A stretch of DNA of 64,000 bases, taken from the NCBI RefSeq assembly GCF_014805685.1, contig NC_060886.1:18222608-18286607 (forward strand), written 5' to 3'. Below, in pieces: positions 12,081-25,200 of the stretch. The stretch's first letter is position 1. Each line of letters begins with the position of its first letter. This DNA is from Silurus meridionalis (taxonomy: Eukaryota > Chordata > Actinopteri > Siluriformes > Siluridae). The notes beneath the pieces were generated by a model. That model saw only the letters and a program-made list of their open reading frames with translations. It did no database searches and was not told where the DNA came from. The position numbers were made by a program, and so were the translations under genes.

Positions 12081-12137
12081 GCAATAAACCGGGAGGTAAG
12101 ATTCGAACCGCGATAAAGGGGGGATTACTGTATAACT
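12080..12137 (-). mobile_element. Possible terminus of a Tigger/pogo-like DNA transposon remnant
   Basis: Read on the minus strand, this begins ACAGTAATCCCCC and continues TTTATCGCGG, close to the TcMar-Tigger style terminus (CAGTAATCCCTCG...ATCGCG) found in many animal genomes. The opposite terminus was not found, so this is a fragment or a solo MITE end. Family assignment is from memory of the consensus and is tentative. Confidence 0.3.
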
Positions 12138-12399
12138 ATATAGATACTACTACAGATCTAATATGATAAATAGGGATTTTAGCATTAATGTGATGGTTTC
12201 AACAGTACTGTGCAAAGCAAGTGCTTCATAAAAGGCTTGTAAATGTAACTACTACTACAAATAGAATTCAATATCTAAAAAAAATGGGGAAAAAAGATTA
12301 CTTTAAAAGATTTTATAAATGTAGGTTTAGCCAGCATTCTGTCTTTGTAACAGCATCTACTCACTATTTCATATACAAAGCATAACCTGGACCAGCAAG

Positions 12400-13220
12400 A
12401 AAAGGCCATTCTGATGATCTCCAGTGGCATGAGCATTTCTGTAACCCAGCATCCCCAGCTTCAGTCAGGGGTTAAAGGGTTCCTAATGTGTCTGTGAGGC
12501 AGCAGGCTGTCAGTGGCTTTAATAAATACAGGGAGCAGTGTGAGAGAAAAGTGTAGCTGTCTCTGTAGAGTGACACAGGCAGGCCAGCAGTGCCGATGGC
12601 TCCTCTATAATGACAGAGCAAGGTAATGACAGAGCCCGCTCCCAAGCAGCAGGAACAGGAAGATCAATCTGCAGCCAGAGACGGAGGGATGGAAGAGGAG
12701 GAGGAGAGGAGAGAGGGGGAGAAAAAAAAAACATGGCAGTGTGATTTTCTATTACACTCTTGCTCTATGTCAGCTTTGCTCTCTTTCTCCGCATCATTTC
12801 TGTCTCACTGCTGCCACTCGTTTTCAGGCCCATGCAGTGCCTGACCAGTTTTACATTAAAAACACCACAGATCAATAGCCATTACCACTCCACGTTAGGC
12901 TGATACACTGTGGATCTCTGCTAGCATCCTTTTTTTCTCTTCAGTCTGTCCCAGGCTCTCTCTGCAATACTGATGTCAGGGCACAATATTCTAGCTCACA
13001 GCCTGATTTAAAAGCACCTGGGGTCCAGTAGGAATTGAAAAGCACCAGAGAGAAGGCTGAAGGAGCAGAGTTGAAATAAAGTGAGCAAGGGAGTTACTCG
13101 CCAGCATCCGGAGCACAAATAAACAGCATTCCACTTTCTCAATCTACTGTTTTTCCTGTGCTACTGGCCATGCAAAAGAGCCTATCAAAGCACATCAAAA
13201 GCTCGCCCGCCAGTCTAGTC
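12400..13220. promoter_or_regulatory. Candidate regulatory block D
   Basis: A GC-balanced unique stretch in a poor neighbourhood, with repeated AATGACAGAGC (about 12609 and 12626), a purine-rich segment (12685-12730) and many CAGC/GCAG words. Two overlapping ORFs on opposite strands (12519-12844) do not look like proteins. Interpretation as conserved noncoding DNA is by texture only. Confidence 0.3.
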
Positions 13221-13790
13221 AGAATTTACATATACATGGCATCAGAGGGTTTATTTATAAGGTCTGTTTGTGAAAGAAATACTTGTATTGAGATCAAAAT
13301 TGATAAGATAAGTCTCTCCTGAAGAGGAACTGCTGTAAAGCTGAGAGCCATAACAAACAAAAACATTGGTAGGAATTTGAAAAGAGTGTGTCTTGAAGAA
13401 AGCTTGCCAAAGATAAAAACACAAGAAAAATAGCAGACAACATAAAATTAGAAGCAATTTGGGCTAATTTCTGTTTAATTGTCCTTTGGGATAAGAGTTA
13501 ATCTGCAGATCTCTTCATTTACCAGAAGCCTGAGTAAAGAAATATGCAGTGCTGATGCAAACAAGAACCCTTTTTTATACATAAATACAAGGGGCTGATT
13601 ATAACTGTACTTCAGGAGTTATACACCAACATCAAATACATAAAAACATATACAATATACTGATTAAATGTTTTTTTTTTTTTTAACCATTAACCAGTCA
13701 AAGGTGTACTATGACAATATATATACAATATAAATATATTCAGTAACCCATTCTGCCATTGGTTGGTATTTAAAAAAAACATGTTTTCTT
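13221..13790. other. Intergenic DNA, no gene
   Basis: AT-rich sequence with a T14 run (about 13672-13684). No coding, RNA or transposon signature recognised. Confidence 0.55.
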
Positions 13791-13794
13791 CTTT

Positions 13795-13895
13795 CATTTA
13801 ATAATTTATTCATCAGTAACTGCTTGGCACATGGCATCTAACAGGAATACACCCGGGATCAGGATGGGACGCCAGGATAAATGCGGTAGGTCTAA
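13795..13895. repeat. Fragment of a dispersed fish repeat (GGGACGCCAGG family)
   Basis: TTATTCATCAGTAACTGCTT, then GGAATACACCCGGGAT and GGATGGGACGCCAGG match the word order of a common fish interspersed repeat (sites for 'stored' phrases such as ...TACACCCTGGATGGGACGCCAG...). A second copy of the same family, in the opposite orientation, is at 53400-53560. Recognition is from memory of the consensus. Confidence 0.5.
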
Positions 13896-16580
13896 TTGCT
13901 TCTACGTGATTTTCCCCTGCTATTACAAGAAAGCTTGCCAAAGAGAGATTACAATTACAATCCATATGAAGAGGCCTGTGAAACAGAGTTCATGACATTA
14001 TGAATGATCTTTTTCCCCCATAATATCATATGCATCTAAAAGTAAAACAGTGGTGAGGTATAAAGTTATTCTTTTACTGGCCACACTTACTAAGCAGCAC
14101 TGATTGCAAAAAATGGTTTACATTATAATATGACTAAGGATCCACTATCATGTTCAAAAAAGTTTAGTCATTACAAATGTCTTAAGAAATTAGGAATGTA
14201 ATGATAGCAAAAAATACAATGATGCATTGCTTTGATGAGGCGAAGATTAAAATTAATAGACAACAATCAAAATGATTATTGTCAATTACAAGTGACCATA
14301 AACATTACCAAATAAACTAAGGTGTGAAATTTTATATTTTATGTCATCACTTGTAAATTAACAATACACCAGATTCTGAATGTCGGCATGGTATTGCATT
14401 GTGTGAAAGTCGGAGGTTTGCACTTGCAGAAACAACTTGTCATTGTTGAGGATAAATTATTAAACATATATAAAGAATACTTGATTACATTCACTTACAC
14501 AAATCTTTGCATTAACCTGTGCAATTTTGATTATGTGACACAGATTGAACACACAAATTATTCTTGCTCTGTCATGTCACCTTTCTCCAAAATTAAAAAA
14601 TGTAGTGCTTCTCCTGCAGCACAGAGAAGCCTAAACTCAGTCAATCCTATCAATAAGGCACCTGAAGTTTTCACTATACTGCTGTACTGCACTGAATAGG
14701 TTGTTAATCAGGGGGAGAGGGGATTCCCAGAGCCAAACCTAGGGGAGCAGCGGCCTTGAATACCTGTCAGGTGTACGGTGACATGACATTGTTCAGCCAG
14801 GGCAAGATTGATTGTGGAAAGCCAAGGCGGTAAAGACGGGGTTGATGGGTAGTGTTTCTGATTGCCTGAACACAGAGCGATGCTGTCTGCTTTATCTGTT
14901 ATCATGCCAAACTGCAGAGAGAGCAGGAGAGAAAAAAATAAAGAAGAGAGCCGAAAGACTGTGGATTAAATCCAGAATTAAATGTGAGATCTCACATTAC
15001 CAAACTTTACAGCAGTTCAAGCACATATCTCTGTAGAAATCGGCATAAGCATAATTTGAGCATAATTTTGATGATGTTATGTGTCCAAGCTATATATATG
15101 TGAGAAATGTTCTGATGACATTGAGATTCGAATGGCCTTTCAAACAATTATCCTCCCACTTCAGCAAATGGATTTGACCATGCATGTGGGATTTCTCTAC
15201 TGCTGCTTCTGAGAATGTGCTCCTCTGAATACTAGCTATGTTAAGAGCTCCTATGAATAACCATTGTACATTTAACTGGACACTTAAGTATTATTTTGAA
15301 AGAATGAGACATTACAGTGACACTCTATTTTCCATCCAGCCTTTACGTATGACACATATCACCAAGAAAATCCTGCATAACATAATTATGTCCATTATGT
15401 CCAGATTATTATCTGCAATATGTTATTAAGAACTATTGATTTACATTAATGAGCAGTTTAAAGATATAGACTGTCCAAACATTTGAGTAAAGTCATCACC
15501 CGTAGTTGAAATACTACATAGAGAACGCAGGGAAATGGGTCATTTCTCATGTTTTTTTTTCTATTCTGTCTAGCAATCCCTCTGTGGCACCAAAATTTGA
15601 CTCCAGTCTATTCCATACAGTGTGCGTCTGTCCGTTTCGTCGCAATGAACACAATGGCTGTCGTCACATAGTCTGGGTTTGTAATGTGCTGAGAGTGGAC
15701 AGAAAAGGAGATTGTACATGAAGATGAGACCAGGTCGACACTCACAATGCCCTCATTTAGTGAGCTGAGACTTTCAGGCTCAGTGGCCGCTGGCCTGTCT
15801 AACTTCCAGTCTTACCCCAGGAAGAAACTTCTGCCCTGGGGACAATCAGACCATCGATGTATTCTAAGCCCTGCATATCTACTACACATGAATTACATGG
15901 TCAAAAGACACCCTATGACCAGTGAGACAGATTCCATGGATGGAGAGACTACAACTATTTTTGAAGAGCCGATTAACAATTGCCGCCAACGCAGTAGCAT
16001 AATTCAACTGTCAGTTAGATATACACATTTTTCCTGAAATATTCTTTTTTTCTTTTTCATTTCAGGCAGCTCTTAGTCTTTAGTGTAATGTCATTTTGAT
16101 TCTGTAGGTTGAAGGCTTTGACTAGCCCCTGTTAGCATAAAGATACGTTGTATCAGTGCAGTTGTTGACAGGCCATAATGTGTAGACAGCTGATATCAAT
16201 GACTGGGACCACCCACTACTAAATTTCCATTCCACAACAGTATACACACTAGCACAATTAAGCTTTTACAATCTCCTACTATTCACTGTTTTCATTATTT
16301 AACTGCATTTTACTTTTTTTTAAATAGCACCCCATTGGGACTATAACTCTCAGCTGTTTTTCCTGTAATATACAGCCATAAAAATTACTTTTTTAGTAGT
16401 GCTTGGCTTTACATTTTTCTAATTACAATTAGACTTAATCTAAAATGAATAATTCCAAAGAGTTGATCAAACCTTAATTATTATTTATCAATGACAATAG
16501 ATATATAGGTGTAATAGAATTCTCAACCGTTATTTGTTATTTGTTTCTTAGCGCAGAGGCATGGCAATGTTCCCGCGGTT
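13896..16580. other. Intergenic DNA with unique blocks, no gene
   Basis: Two GC-balanced unique segments (14560-15040 and 15480-16040) stand out from AT-rich surroundings and may be noncoding conserved DNA. ORFs at 14388-14699, 15506-15721 and 15747-16037 have no recognised domain and no flanking splice or promoter signals that would support a gene. Confidence 0.45.
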
Positions 16581-16581
16581 C

Positions 16582-17677
16582 AAAAACAGTTTGGACCCTG
16601 TGGGAAATGTAAATAAAACCAAAATGCAAAGATTTGCAATTCTCATAAACCCATATTTTATTCACAATAGAAAATAGCAAATGTATCAAATGTTTTCACT
16701 GGGGAAATGTGCTATTTTAAGGAAAACAATAATAATTTTTAATTTGATGGCTGCAACACATCTCAAAAAGGTTGGGACATGGCAACAAATTTGCTGGAAA
16801 AGTGAGTGTTACTAAACATTTTGCAACTAATTAGGTTAATTGGCAATAGGTCAGTAACATGACTGGGTATAAAAGTGTATCTTAAAGAGGCAGATTCTTT
16901 CATAGGTAAAGATGAGCAGAGGTTCACCAATCTGGAAAAAAAAAAGAATTGTGTGTACAAATAGTGGAGAAATTTCAGAATAATGTTCCTGAACATAAAA
17001 TTACAAACACTTAAATTACTCATCATCTACAGTACATAATATCATCAAAAGATTTCAATAAACTCTGAACACAAGGGACAAGAGCAGAAATTAATTTTGG
17101 TTGATTTTTGGGCACTTAGGTGGCACTGCATTAAAAACAGTCAATATTCTGTAATGGAAATGTCCAAAAATCATTGTCTGTAAAAACAGTAGGCATGATG
17201 CAGAAACACCACTGTATTCTATGTATTCCAAAGTTCATTTTAAACGCAATGTGGAAAACAGTTATGTTGTCGGGTGAATTAAAATTTTTATTCTTTTTAG
17301 AAACCATGCACACCATGTCCTCAAGACTAATTAGGGGTGCTGACTTAGCAACAACTCTCAATTTAAAAGCCGGCAACTCTGATGATATGGGCTGCATTAG
17401 TGTTTATGAAATGGACAGCTTGCACATCTGGAAAGGCACCATCAGTGCTAAAATATATGTACATGTTTTATAGCAACAAAACCACGTTGGGGCTATCATA
17501 TTCAAAGTGACCTTATTTTTTCTTTAAAATAGTAAGTTTCCATAGTTTAAACATTTGATACGTTTTCTATGTTCTATTTTTAATACAAAAATATGGGTTT
17601 ATGAGCAAATCATTGCATTCTGTTTTTATTTTAATTTTACCCAGCATCACAACTTTTTTTTTGAATTGGGGTTGTAC
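16582..17677 (+). mobile_element. Decayed, internally deleted Tc1-like DNA transposon
   Basis: The left end (16582-16710) and the right end (17547-17677) are imperfect inverted repeats: the left word TCATAAACCCATATTTTA (16642-16659) reappears inverted within the right arm, as do TATCAAATGTTT and AAAATGCAAAGATTTGC. Between them, frames on the plus strand keep Tc1-type transposase traces: GSPIW near 16923, a helix-turn-helix-like SSSTVHNIIKRF at about 17021-17060, a WKTV-LS-E-KF catalytic block near 17250-17290 and the GCIS-YEMDSLHIWKGTIS stretch (17388-17445). The segment that should hold the second Asp and the Glu of the DDE triad is missing. Non-autonomous and inactive. Confidence 0.75.
16915..17473 (+). 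pseudogene. Tc1-like transposase relic
   Basis: Frameshifted remnant of the transposase of the surrounding element. The last open segment (17174-17473) encodes the LSVNTV-like region through the SLHIWKGTIS block and then ends early. Stops and frameshifts upstream break the N-terminal DNA-binding part. Confidence 0.65.
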
Positions 17678-17679
17678 AG

Positions 17680-19260
17680 TGCATGCAGCCTGTCTTTAAT
17701 TAATTTCCTACATTTATATGTAAATATAAAATGTTATATTTCCAGGCTAACACCTGGGATCTTCATCTTCAAATCAAATCATGCTGCAATCCCAGACTAA
17801 CCTAATCATGCTGAGACACACACAGTCTAAGGCACCAGAAACACCTAGGCATGTAAATAGTGTGTGTATGTGAATGTGTGTCTTTGACAGCAGGAAGGTT
17901 TAGAACGGGGGATTGGGGGTGGGGTGGGGGGTCTGTGATCTCACACTGCAATCAGGTCAAGAGAGGAGCCCTGAGGGGCCAAGACTGCCCCACCAACAAG
18001 ACCAGCAAGTCTTGTGCTTAACTCTTTACTTTCCACATACTCAACACCTGAGAACCACACAGCGGAGCTCGTCACAGCAGGATTCCTGAATAGACTCTCA
18101 CAAATTTTCAGAAAGCCATCAAAAGACTCTCTAACAGCGTGCTCATATTTACACATTTCTACGCAGATTCCCTCACTACCTCACTCTCTCTCACACACAC
18201 ACAGGTAACAGCAGGATCCCTCACTTCAAACTAGCTATAGTGCACTCATATACGGAGGAAGTCTCTCTTAATACATTCACACACTCACACAGAGGGATGC
18301 CACTTCTCAGATCTGTAGTGGTCTTTACTCACATCAGGCAGCCTACAGAATCGATGATGAGAGGCACTTTCAGATCAGGGACACAGAATTCCGCTGTCTA
18401 GACAACAAGGCAGTTTAGTATGGCCCCAATTTGTGTCTTCACTGATGAGCCATATACACAGATAAGTCACTAATCAAAGAGCAACCTGAGCTAAAAAGCA
18501 CAATTCTGCAATATTCTGAATACTTGTAAAGCAAAACCTTCAAATACTCTGAACTGTCCCCATCAATGGATTATCAATATTCATCTATATATTTCACTAA
18601 CTGCATGCCCTTTTTCTTCCTTGTACTTAGGAAACACAATGAGTTGATGTACTGCTCAAACCGGTCTTAGATTGGACACTTGATTGCACAACTGTGCCTA
18701 TGGATGAGATTTATTGGCACTTCCTCCACATATGTTTACAGTTTACAGTGTCAGGAGTTTGTACCAATGTGAGGCAAAGCTGGGCCTATGGGATACCTGC
18801 AACAGGAAAGGTGGGATGATGGTGCATTTTTATTTTGTACATTCTCAGCAAGATGCATTTTTCTGACTCATTAGTTAGGGAATTAATGAGAATAGTTATT
18901 TATAGCTGCTATAATGTAAGTAATAAACCTGTTACAATATTATACACTGGTAAGTATAATTAGATTAAAAGTACAATGTGTTGTTTTTTTTAATTAGTAA
19001 CATTTTGAGATTGGGGGTTGTCATTGCATTGGTATAAGAAGAATAAAACATAATATGCTGTTAATGGATATCATTTTTTTTATTTAATTTTATATAGACT
19101 AGATCCACTGATATATATATTGTCAGCATCAGTACAGGTTAGTGTTAAATGCTTGTTTAAAATTACATGTAATATTGTTTAGCTATTTAATGGAATTTTT
19201 TATGTGATCTATACTCTTTTTTAAATTTTAGTTTAAATAGTATTATCATTGTTGCTTGTT
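17680..19260. other. Intergenic DNA, no gene
   Basis: Unique sequence apart from the G-quadruplex motif and CA-rich patches (18190-18210). Short opposing ORFs around 17941-18208 are not protein-like. Confidence 0.5.
17907..17931 (+). other. G-quadruplex motif
   Basis: Four G-runs of five, five, four and six with loops of three, one and one bases form a canonical intramolecular G-quadruplex pattern on the plus strand. Short loops predict high stability. Confidence 0.7.
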
Positions 19261-19269
19261 GGTTGACAT

Positions 19270-19456
19270 TGGACATCTGATTTTAGGAGCTTGAGATAAA
19301 ACCCCAGCACAGCCATGATGACCCTGTTTTGTCCTTGGCCAAGGCCCTTAATCCTCAACTGCTTATTTGTTTATGAAAATAATTATAAATAAAATGAGAT
19401 GATTGTAAATTGCTCTGGATAAGGCAGTCTTGTCTAATGGCATTAATGTAAATGTA
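19270..19456 (+). mobile_element. SINE-like element, 3' part
   Basis: TTGGCCAAGGCCCTTAATCC, AAATTGCTCTGGATAAGG and a terminal GGCATTAATGTAAATGTA match the conserved 3' region of widespread fish SINEs (the 'TCGCTCTGGATAAGGG...AAATGCCATAAATGTAAATG' tail). The 5' tRNA-related part is not recognisable. Family name not assigned. Confidence 0.6.
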
Positions 19457-22140
19457 TATTATTAATTTACAAGAGCTATTCCTTTAATGTGACTATTAAA
19501 GAACAATGTTATTCTGAACGAATAATTTATATACATTATATGAATAAAATAACCATATAATCTAATCATTAAATTACTCCACCACTTTTTCATGGTCAGG
19601 GTTGCAGTCAATCAGGAGATGTGATCCTATAAAACTTGTTTTAAATAAAAAGATGCAGTATTTTTTAAGTCTTTTAAGAGTACTTTATATGAATTTTAAA
19701 GTGGAGGCAATCATTTATAATCATTTATCATTTTAATCATTAATTTGTATATGATACACACTGCTGCACTTTATTTTACATTAATTAATTTAGCAATTCA
19801 TCCAAAACCACTTTCAAAGAAAATAGATGGATAATGGCTTTTCTCAAGGACCTAATATCGTAACCACTAAGCCAACACTGTCAGGTCTTAAAAAAAATAA
19901 ATCTTATTTAAGCACATTCTGTATTCAATAGAGATACAGTGAGTTGCAGTAGATGTGATACCAGTGAGATGTGATACCAGATGTGCTGAGGGTGGGGACA
20001 GCTGTTCAAAACAGCACTCTTATAAGGTGTTGAGGTTAAGGACCTCTGGAGGTCATAGTTACTGGTGGTGAAAGTCCTTAGGGTTCAGTGTTGGGTCCAA
20101 GTGCAAGCAGTGTCAGTGGGGGCTGGTGTGCAAGTGGCAGTGGTTTATTGCTGGGATATAGTGTTGATGATGGGAAACAAAGTTCAGCTGGGTCAGAGCT
20201 CTGGGGAAGAAGCTGAATGTTCACAAACCTGTACTACAGCCAGATGGTTAAAAAAAACAGGCAGGTGGGGTGCATTCTGATGCTGATTTCAGAATAAAAG
20301 TGGGGTGTGGTATTAATGGTACAAATTAGGTTATCTTGACTAAAGGACAAGTCATGTTTTAAGTAAGACAATCAATCCCAAGCAAGGATTAATAGGGAAT
20401 GTTTTTTATATAGTAATAAAAAACAACACTACAAAGACTGTCCTGCAATCTTTAGCAGGATTAAATAAAAAGAATCATAGCATAATATATATTTATTTTT
20501 TCCCATTGTGGCTGTCATGACTACAGAACACCATCTTTACAGGCCACTGAATGAGGGGAAAAAAGGAAGAGCCATTCTGTTCACTGGTTTACTAACCCAT
20601 GGGAATAGCAAGAGGGCAGAATATGGGAATAAGAATCAGAAACTCAAAACTGCTGCTCCAGAAAAAGCATCATCTTCACAGACCATTTCATAAGGCTACA
20701 CAATCAATCATGGTAGCACAGTACCTCCCCTTTGCACTTATGAACTGTATTATGCTTACACCACTGACATCTGATCCCAGAAATAGTACTCATCATACTG
20801 CATGTAGACATGAAATAACATTAGTCTTCACAAAAATCCCAGAAAAACCACTGGATTCCAGTCTTCCGGTCAGCAATACAAGTGGCAAGAAAGCCATTAT
20901 TTGCTATCACTGCTAGAAAGTATTTTTATTATAATGTACTATAAAGACATTTCCTTTTAAGTGTAATATAAACTAAAGTTCTGCATATAAAACAGTTTCA
21001 AACCCACAAAGGCCAACAAAAACAAGGTTTAATGCAAAACAGAGGAAAAGAGAGTACACGATCAGTAAAGCACTTCAGCTGAAGATAAAAGGTTCAGGTC
21101 AACTAAGGAAGCTTTAGTAGTGTATGAGGAGTGATGTTTTTTGCTTTTGCCCCTCTGTACGCTAAGAGCATTGTTCTCTCACACACACACAGTAATGGAG
21201 AGGTAGTCATGACCTCGACAGGCTGAACGCAAAGCCTCATGGGAGTCTCTTTTCACATGGACCAATTATATCTCCATGAGCAAGGTTGAATTTAGTGCTT
21301 CATGTGAGGACATCCTCTCTTATTCAGCTGAACACAAAATCAAGACAAAACTCGTTGACTAAGCTGTCGGAGGACATAGAACAACCTGAGCCATTTCACT
21401 ACAGAGGACAGGAGAACAAGAAGCGCTTTGAGGGGTTTTGATGAGACCTGGAGCGGTTTGAGTGAGCCTACAGACTGCAGGGGTTAACCTCCCCTTCAGC
21501 CAAGCAAAATACTCCAAGAAGCATGCAATTACAGCTTCAGTCAAAGGGCATGCGCAATTTCCAGGCCTATTTACACAGTCGTGAAGGGCCTCCCTTCAAC
21601 CCCCCACCTTAACACTCCTGTAACAAAATGATCTGAGATAGCATGTTAAGGTGGCTTCTACTACTTAAAAACTTCAACAATAACAAAAAAAAGCTTTTCT
21701 GCAAGATTGTTTTTTGCAAGCTATGGGAGTTAAACATTCTTTATATTATGTGATACAGTCATTCAGAATGCATTTAAAAAAAAAAGGTTATCAGGTTCTA
21801 AGAAATAATCTCTGACCGTTCCACAGATTGGTTTAGAGTTTCTAGCTCCACCCTGGAAGTGGTATACGGTGGAGGCCTTACAGACCTGTAAAGCTGCACA
21901 GCTGTTGGCCAGCACCAAGATCCAAAGGTCCTCTGTGCTTCCTCCTCTCACAGAGACGACAGCCTGGCCAGGGGGCACAACACTCTAATAATAACAACAT
22001 TCAGCATGCAGAAACCAGGTCACTCCTGCCCTCCTCTGACCTCCCATCACATTGCTGATGTCTGGACAAGAGCCAGTGCACAGACCCAGCAAGGGAATGC
22101 ATATTTTCATGTGTGTGAAATATAGACAGTTAGAGAGAGA
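19457..22140. other. Intergenic DNA, no gene
   Basis: AT-rich to moderately balanced sequence. A phrase TCATGGTCAGGGTTGCAG (19589-19607) hints at another fragment of the dispersed repeat seen at 13795. ORFs at 20065-20916 and 21359-21978 are not recognised. Confidence 0.45.
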
Positions 22141-22141
22141 G

Positions 22142-22262
<121 letters not shown>

Positions 22263-25200
22263 GAAATTGTAGTCCCTGTAAAACCAAAATTCAAGAGTAT
22301 AGATCACTTTCTTCAAATCCTCCAGATTGCTTGGGTTATTCACCTTTAAAGCATATTTTGCAAGATCTATTAATTATTCAGCAACTACGGTAAAACTAAT
22401 GGGAAGAGCATGTAGTTACAAGAGTGAGGAATTTCAATCTGGACCCACCAATGAGTTCTGGGAGTTAAAGAGGTTAAAGAGCTGTTTATATTTCCTCATT
22501 CAATGATTGCAGGTTTTTCTATGTAAACAAAATGTGAGCCATGCATGTAATACAGCAAGTGCCTGAGTAAATACAGTAAAACCTGCACTAAGACACAAGA
22601 CCAGAAGATGAACTAGTGTTGGCCTAAGCCAACTTGTCTGTGGCCAGGAATCCTCATTCCCACTGATTTGCACTTTTGCACTGATTACACTTGCACTATA
22701 TAGCCAAACATATGTAGATACCGGACCATCACACCCATATGTGCTTCTTCCACAAACTGTTACCACAAATTTGGAAGATTAGTTTTCAATTGCCTTTTGT
22801 TTAAAAAATTTATAAATGATTTCTACAGAAATAGGTTCCACTTAAATGTTTATTGACAGCTGCACTTACATATTTCTATTTGTAAGAGAATTTGAGGGAA
22901 ATGTTTTTTTTTTTTTTGTCTGTGGTAATTAGACATATACTAACTATGTGCTAGACAGAAATTAGTTATAAACTTGAAATGCTGAAACAGAAAAAAAAAT
23001 TACAGATGTATTAAAATATAGTCACAAAAAACCAAACACCATATGGACTCTTATCAAATCACATCTGAAGTATAAAATCTTATCAGAGAGGTCAAGGCTG
23101 CGAGTAAGAAAAGGAAGGCTAGATATCTAGATGTGGGTATGTCTAGACCAGAATGGACTCTTAATTACAGTACAGCACTCTAGAAACATAAGCAATCACA
23201 ATAATGCAATGACTGCAGCAGGAGAGAATAAGTGAACAGAGAGACACACTAAGAAAATGGCAGGTTAAAGACTTCCTGCCAGGACAGAGACTACAAATAA
23301 ACACATGACCTTCTAACAGAAATGCCCACCCCCACCAAAGAAAGCCATACGTCAATACATTTATCTGATAAATCTCTCTCACACACCCTGTCCAACACAT
23401 GTGAATCAGAAAAAAAAAAAAGTGTATCAGAAAAATAATCAAAATAAATCTTCTCTTCTTTTTCCGTCAACCTGGAATAACACTGTTGGGTTTTATAACC
23501 ACAAGCCATGCTCTGAGGCAGGTCCAAAAGATTGGAGCAGTGTGGTGCACTGGTGGCTCTCCCTCATACACACAAAACTGGGTTCTCACACACACATAGT
23601 ATCAAGGGAATACTCATGGCTAATTAGCTCCCTGCATCTGGGAAATGTCAGGCTGTCTCCTTTTTGCAAAAGCAACATTCTTATTTACTTACTAACCTCA
23701 AACCATTTACTGTACATTGAAACCCCATTTACATCTGGTATTAAAGTGCGTAACGGATCAGATTTTGAACAGACAGTCTTTTAATCGGGTCATGATCTAC
23801 TGGGCCTCTGCTGTAGTATTTGTGGAATCATTGTTAGGAATATTAGAGACTATTTTGAGGCCAGCCCCTTACAAATATTAATTTGGAAACACCTGCAAAG
23901 TTTTTGCTTTATTAAGATCTGAATTTTATAATACCAAAACCTCACTGTAATGTACTTCACCTACTCTTAAACCCTATCCACATTTCACACAGCCACTCCA
24001 TTGACAAAGACAGTTTGTTATTCTCTTTGCCACTTCCTCAAGCATTCTTTGACTGAATACCAAAAGTAAATAACAAAAAATATTAATATAGCTTTTTTCT
24101 ATACAAAACAATAATGATCAAATAAACATTTTAAAGGAAATTAGAGGTAAATAGAGGCAAACTGGACTTTGAGGGGGAGAAAAAAAAAAAAAAAACGTAC
24201 TACAACGTCATACACTTATTGCCCTCATCATGGCCACATGGAACAGATTAGTGCAGTGCATCTGATGCTGGGCTTTTTTCCAAACCAGCAAACTAACATT
24301 TTTCTGAGGTCATTTCACATATTACCGAAGTCTGTGTTCTATCCTTAATTCCGTTTTTTTTACTTGTATTGTCTGCTTACACTTTATAATTGTTACAAAT
24401 TGCAAAATAAACTATCTGTGCAGTGATCCATTCATTGTATAGTTGATAGTTTTCACTCATTAGTTTTACTGTTTGTTTTTTAATTCAGAAATGTATATAA
24501 AATCTACTGACATTAATGAATCTGTAATATTCCAAATATAGCATCTGGAGACATCTTTACATATTTTAAGCATATTAGTAAATACATATGTGACTTACCA
24601 TATGGCCCTATGACTAAGCTTTACAGACTTACTCTCATCATTAATGCTAGATCAATCTAATTGATGTTTGGCCTAAATAAGCAGAAGGAAGGCCGGCAGA
24701 GATCCTTCACCTGACAACATCACACAGACATCCTGTCTGCCTATAAAGATGCTATCTCTAGCTTGAGGATGGTCCCTCCTTCTGTCTTTCTAATCATTCT
24801 CTTCTCTTTCAAGCAAAACTTTGGTTTAGCCATGTTATTTTTTCTCTTTACCGCACATGATTCATTGGTCTAACGCAACTAGGTTAATTACATTGCATCA
24901 GATCAGCACATGTACCCAAACCTAGAGGGAACAGATTACTGTCTTCTGCAAACTATAGGCAAATATATTTTTCTATGCATTATATTGATAAAGGAAAACA
25001 AACGTGTGGTGTAAAAGGTAATTCCATGGACAGAAGCTGGAGTACAACTACTCACTACATATACAATATTTAACTGCTCTGTAATTTAAAACAAAAAGAT
25101 GCAACAAACATTGGATTATCCTGAAAAAAATAAATTTTACATATACACTAAACAAATATGCATAGCCTCCATCACCATTAATATCAACCAAATAGAGCTA

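Noticed and set aside
12090..12120. tRNA-like T-arm (GGTTCGAATC on the minus strand)
   Set aside because: No acceptor stem, D-arm or anticodon arm can be folded around it; it reads better as a transposon terminus.
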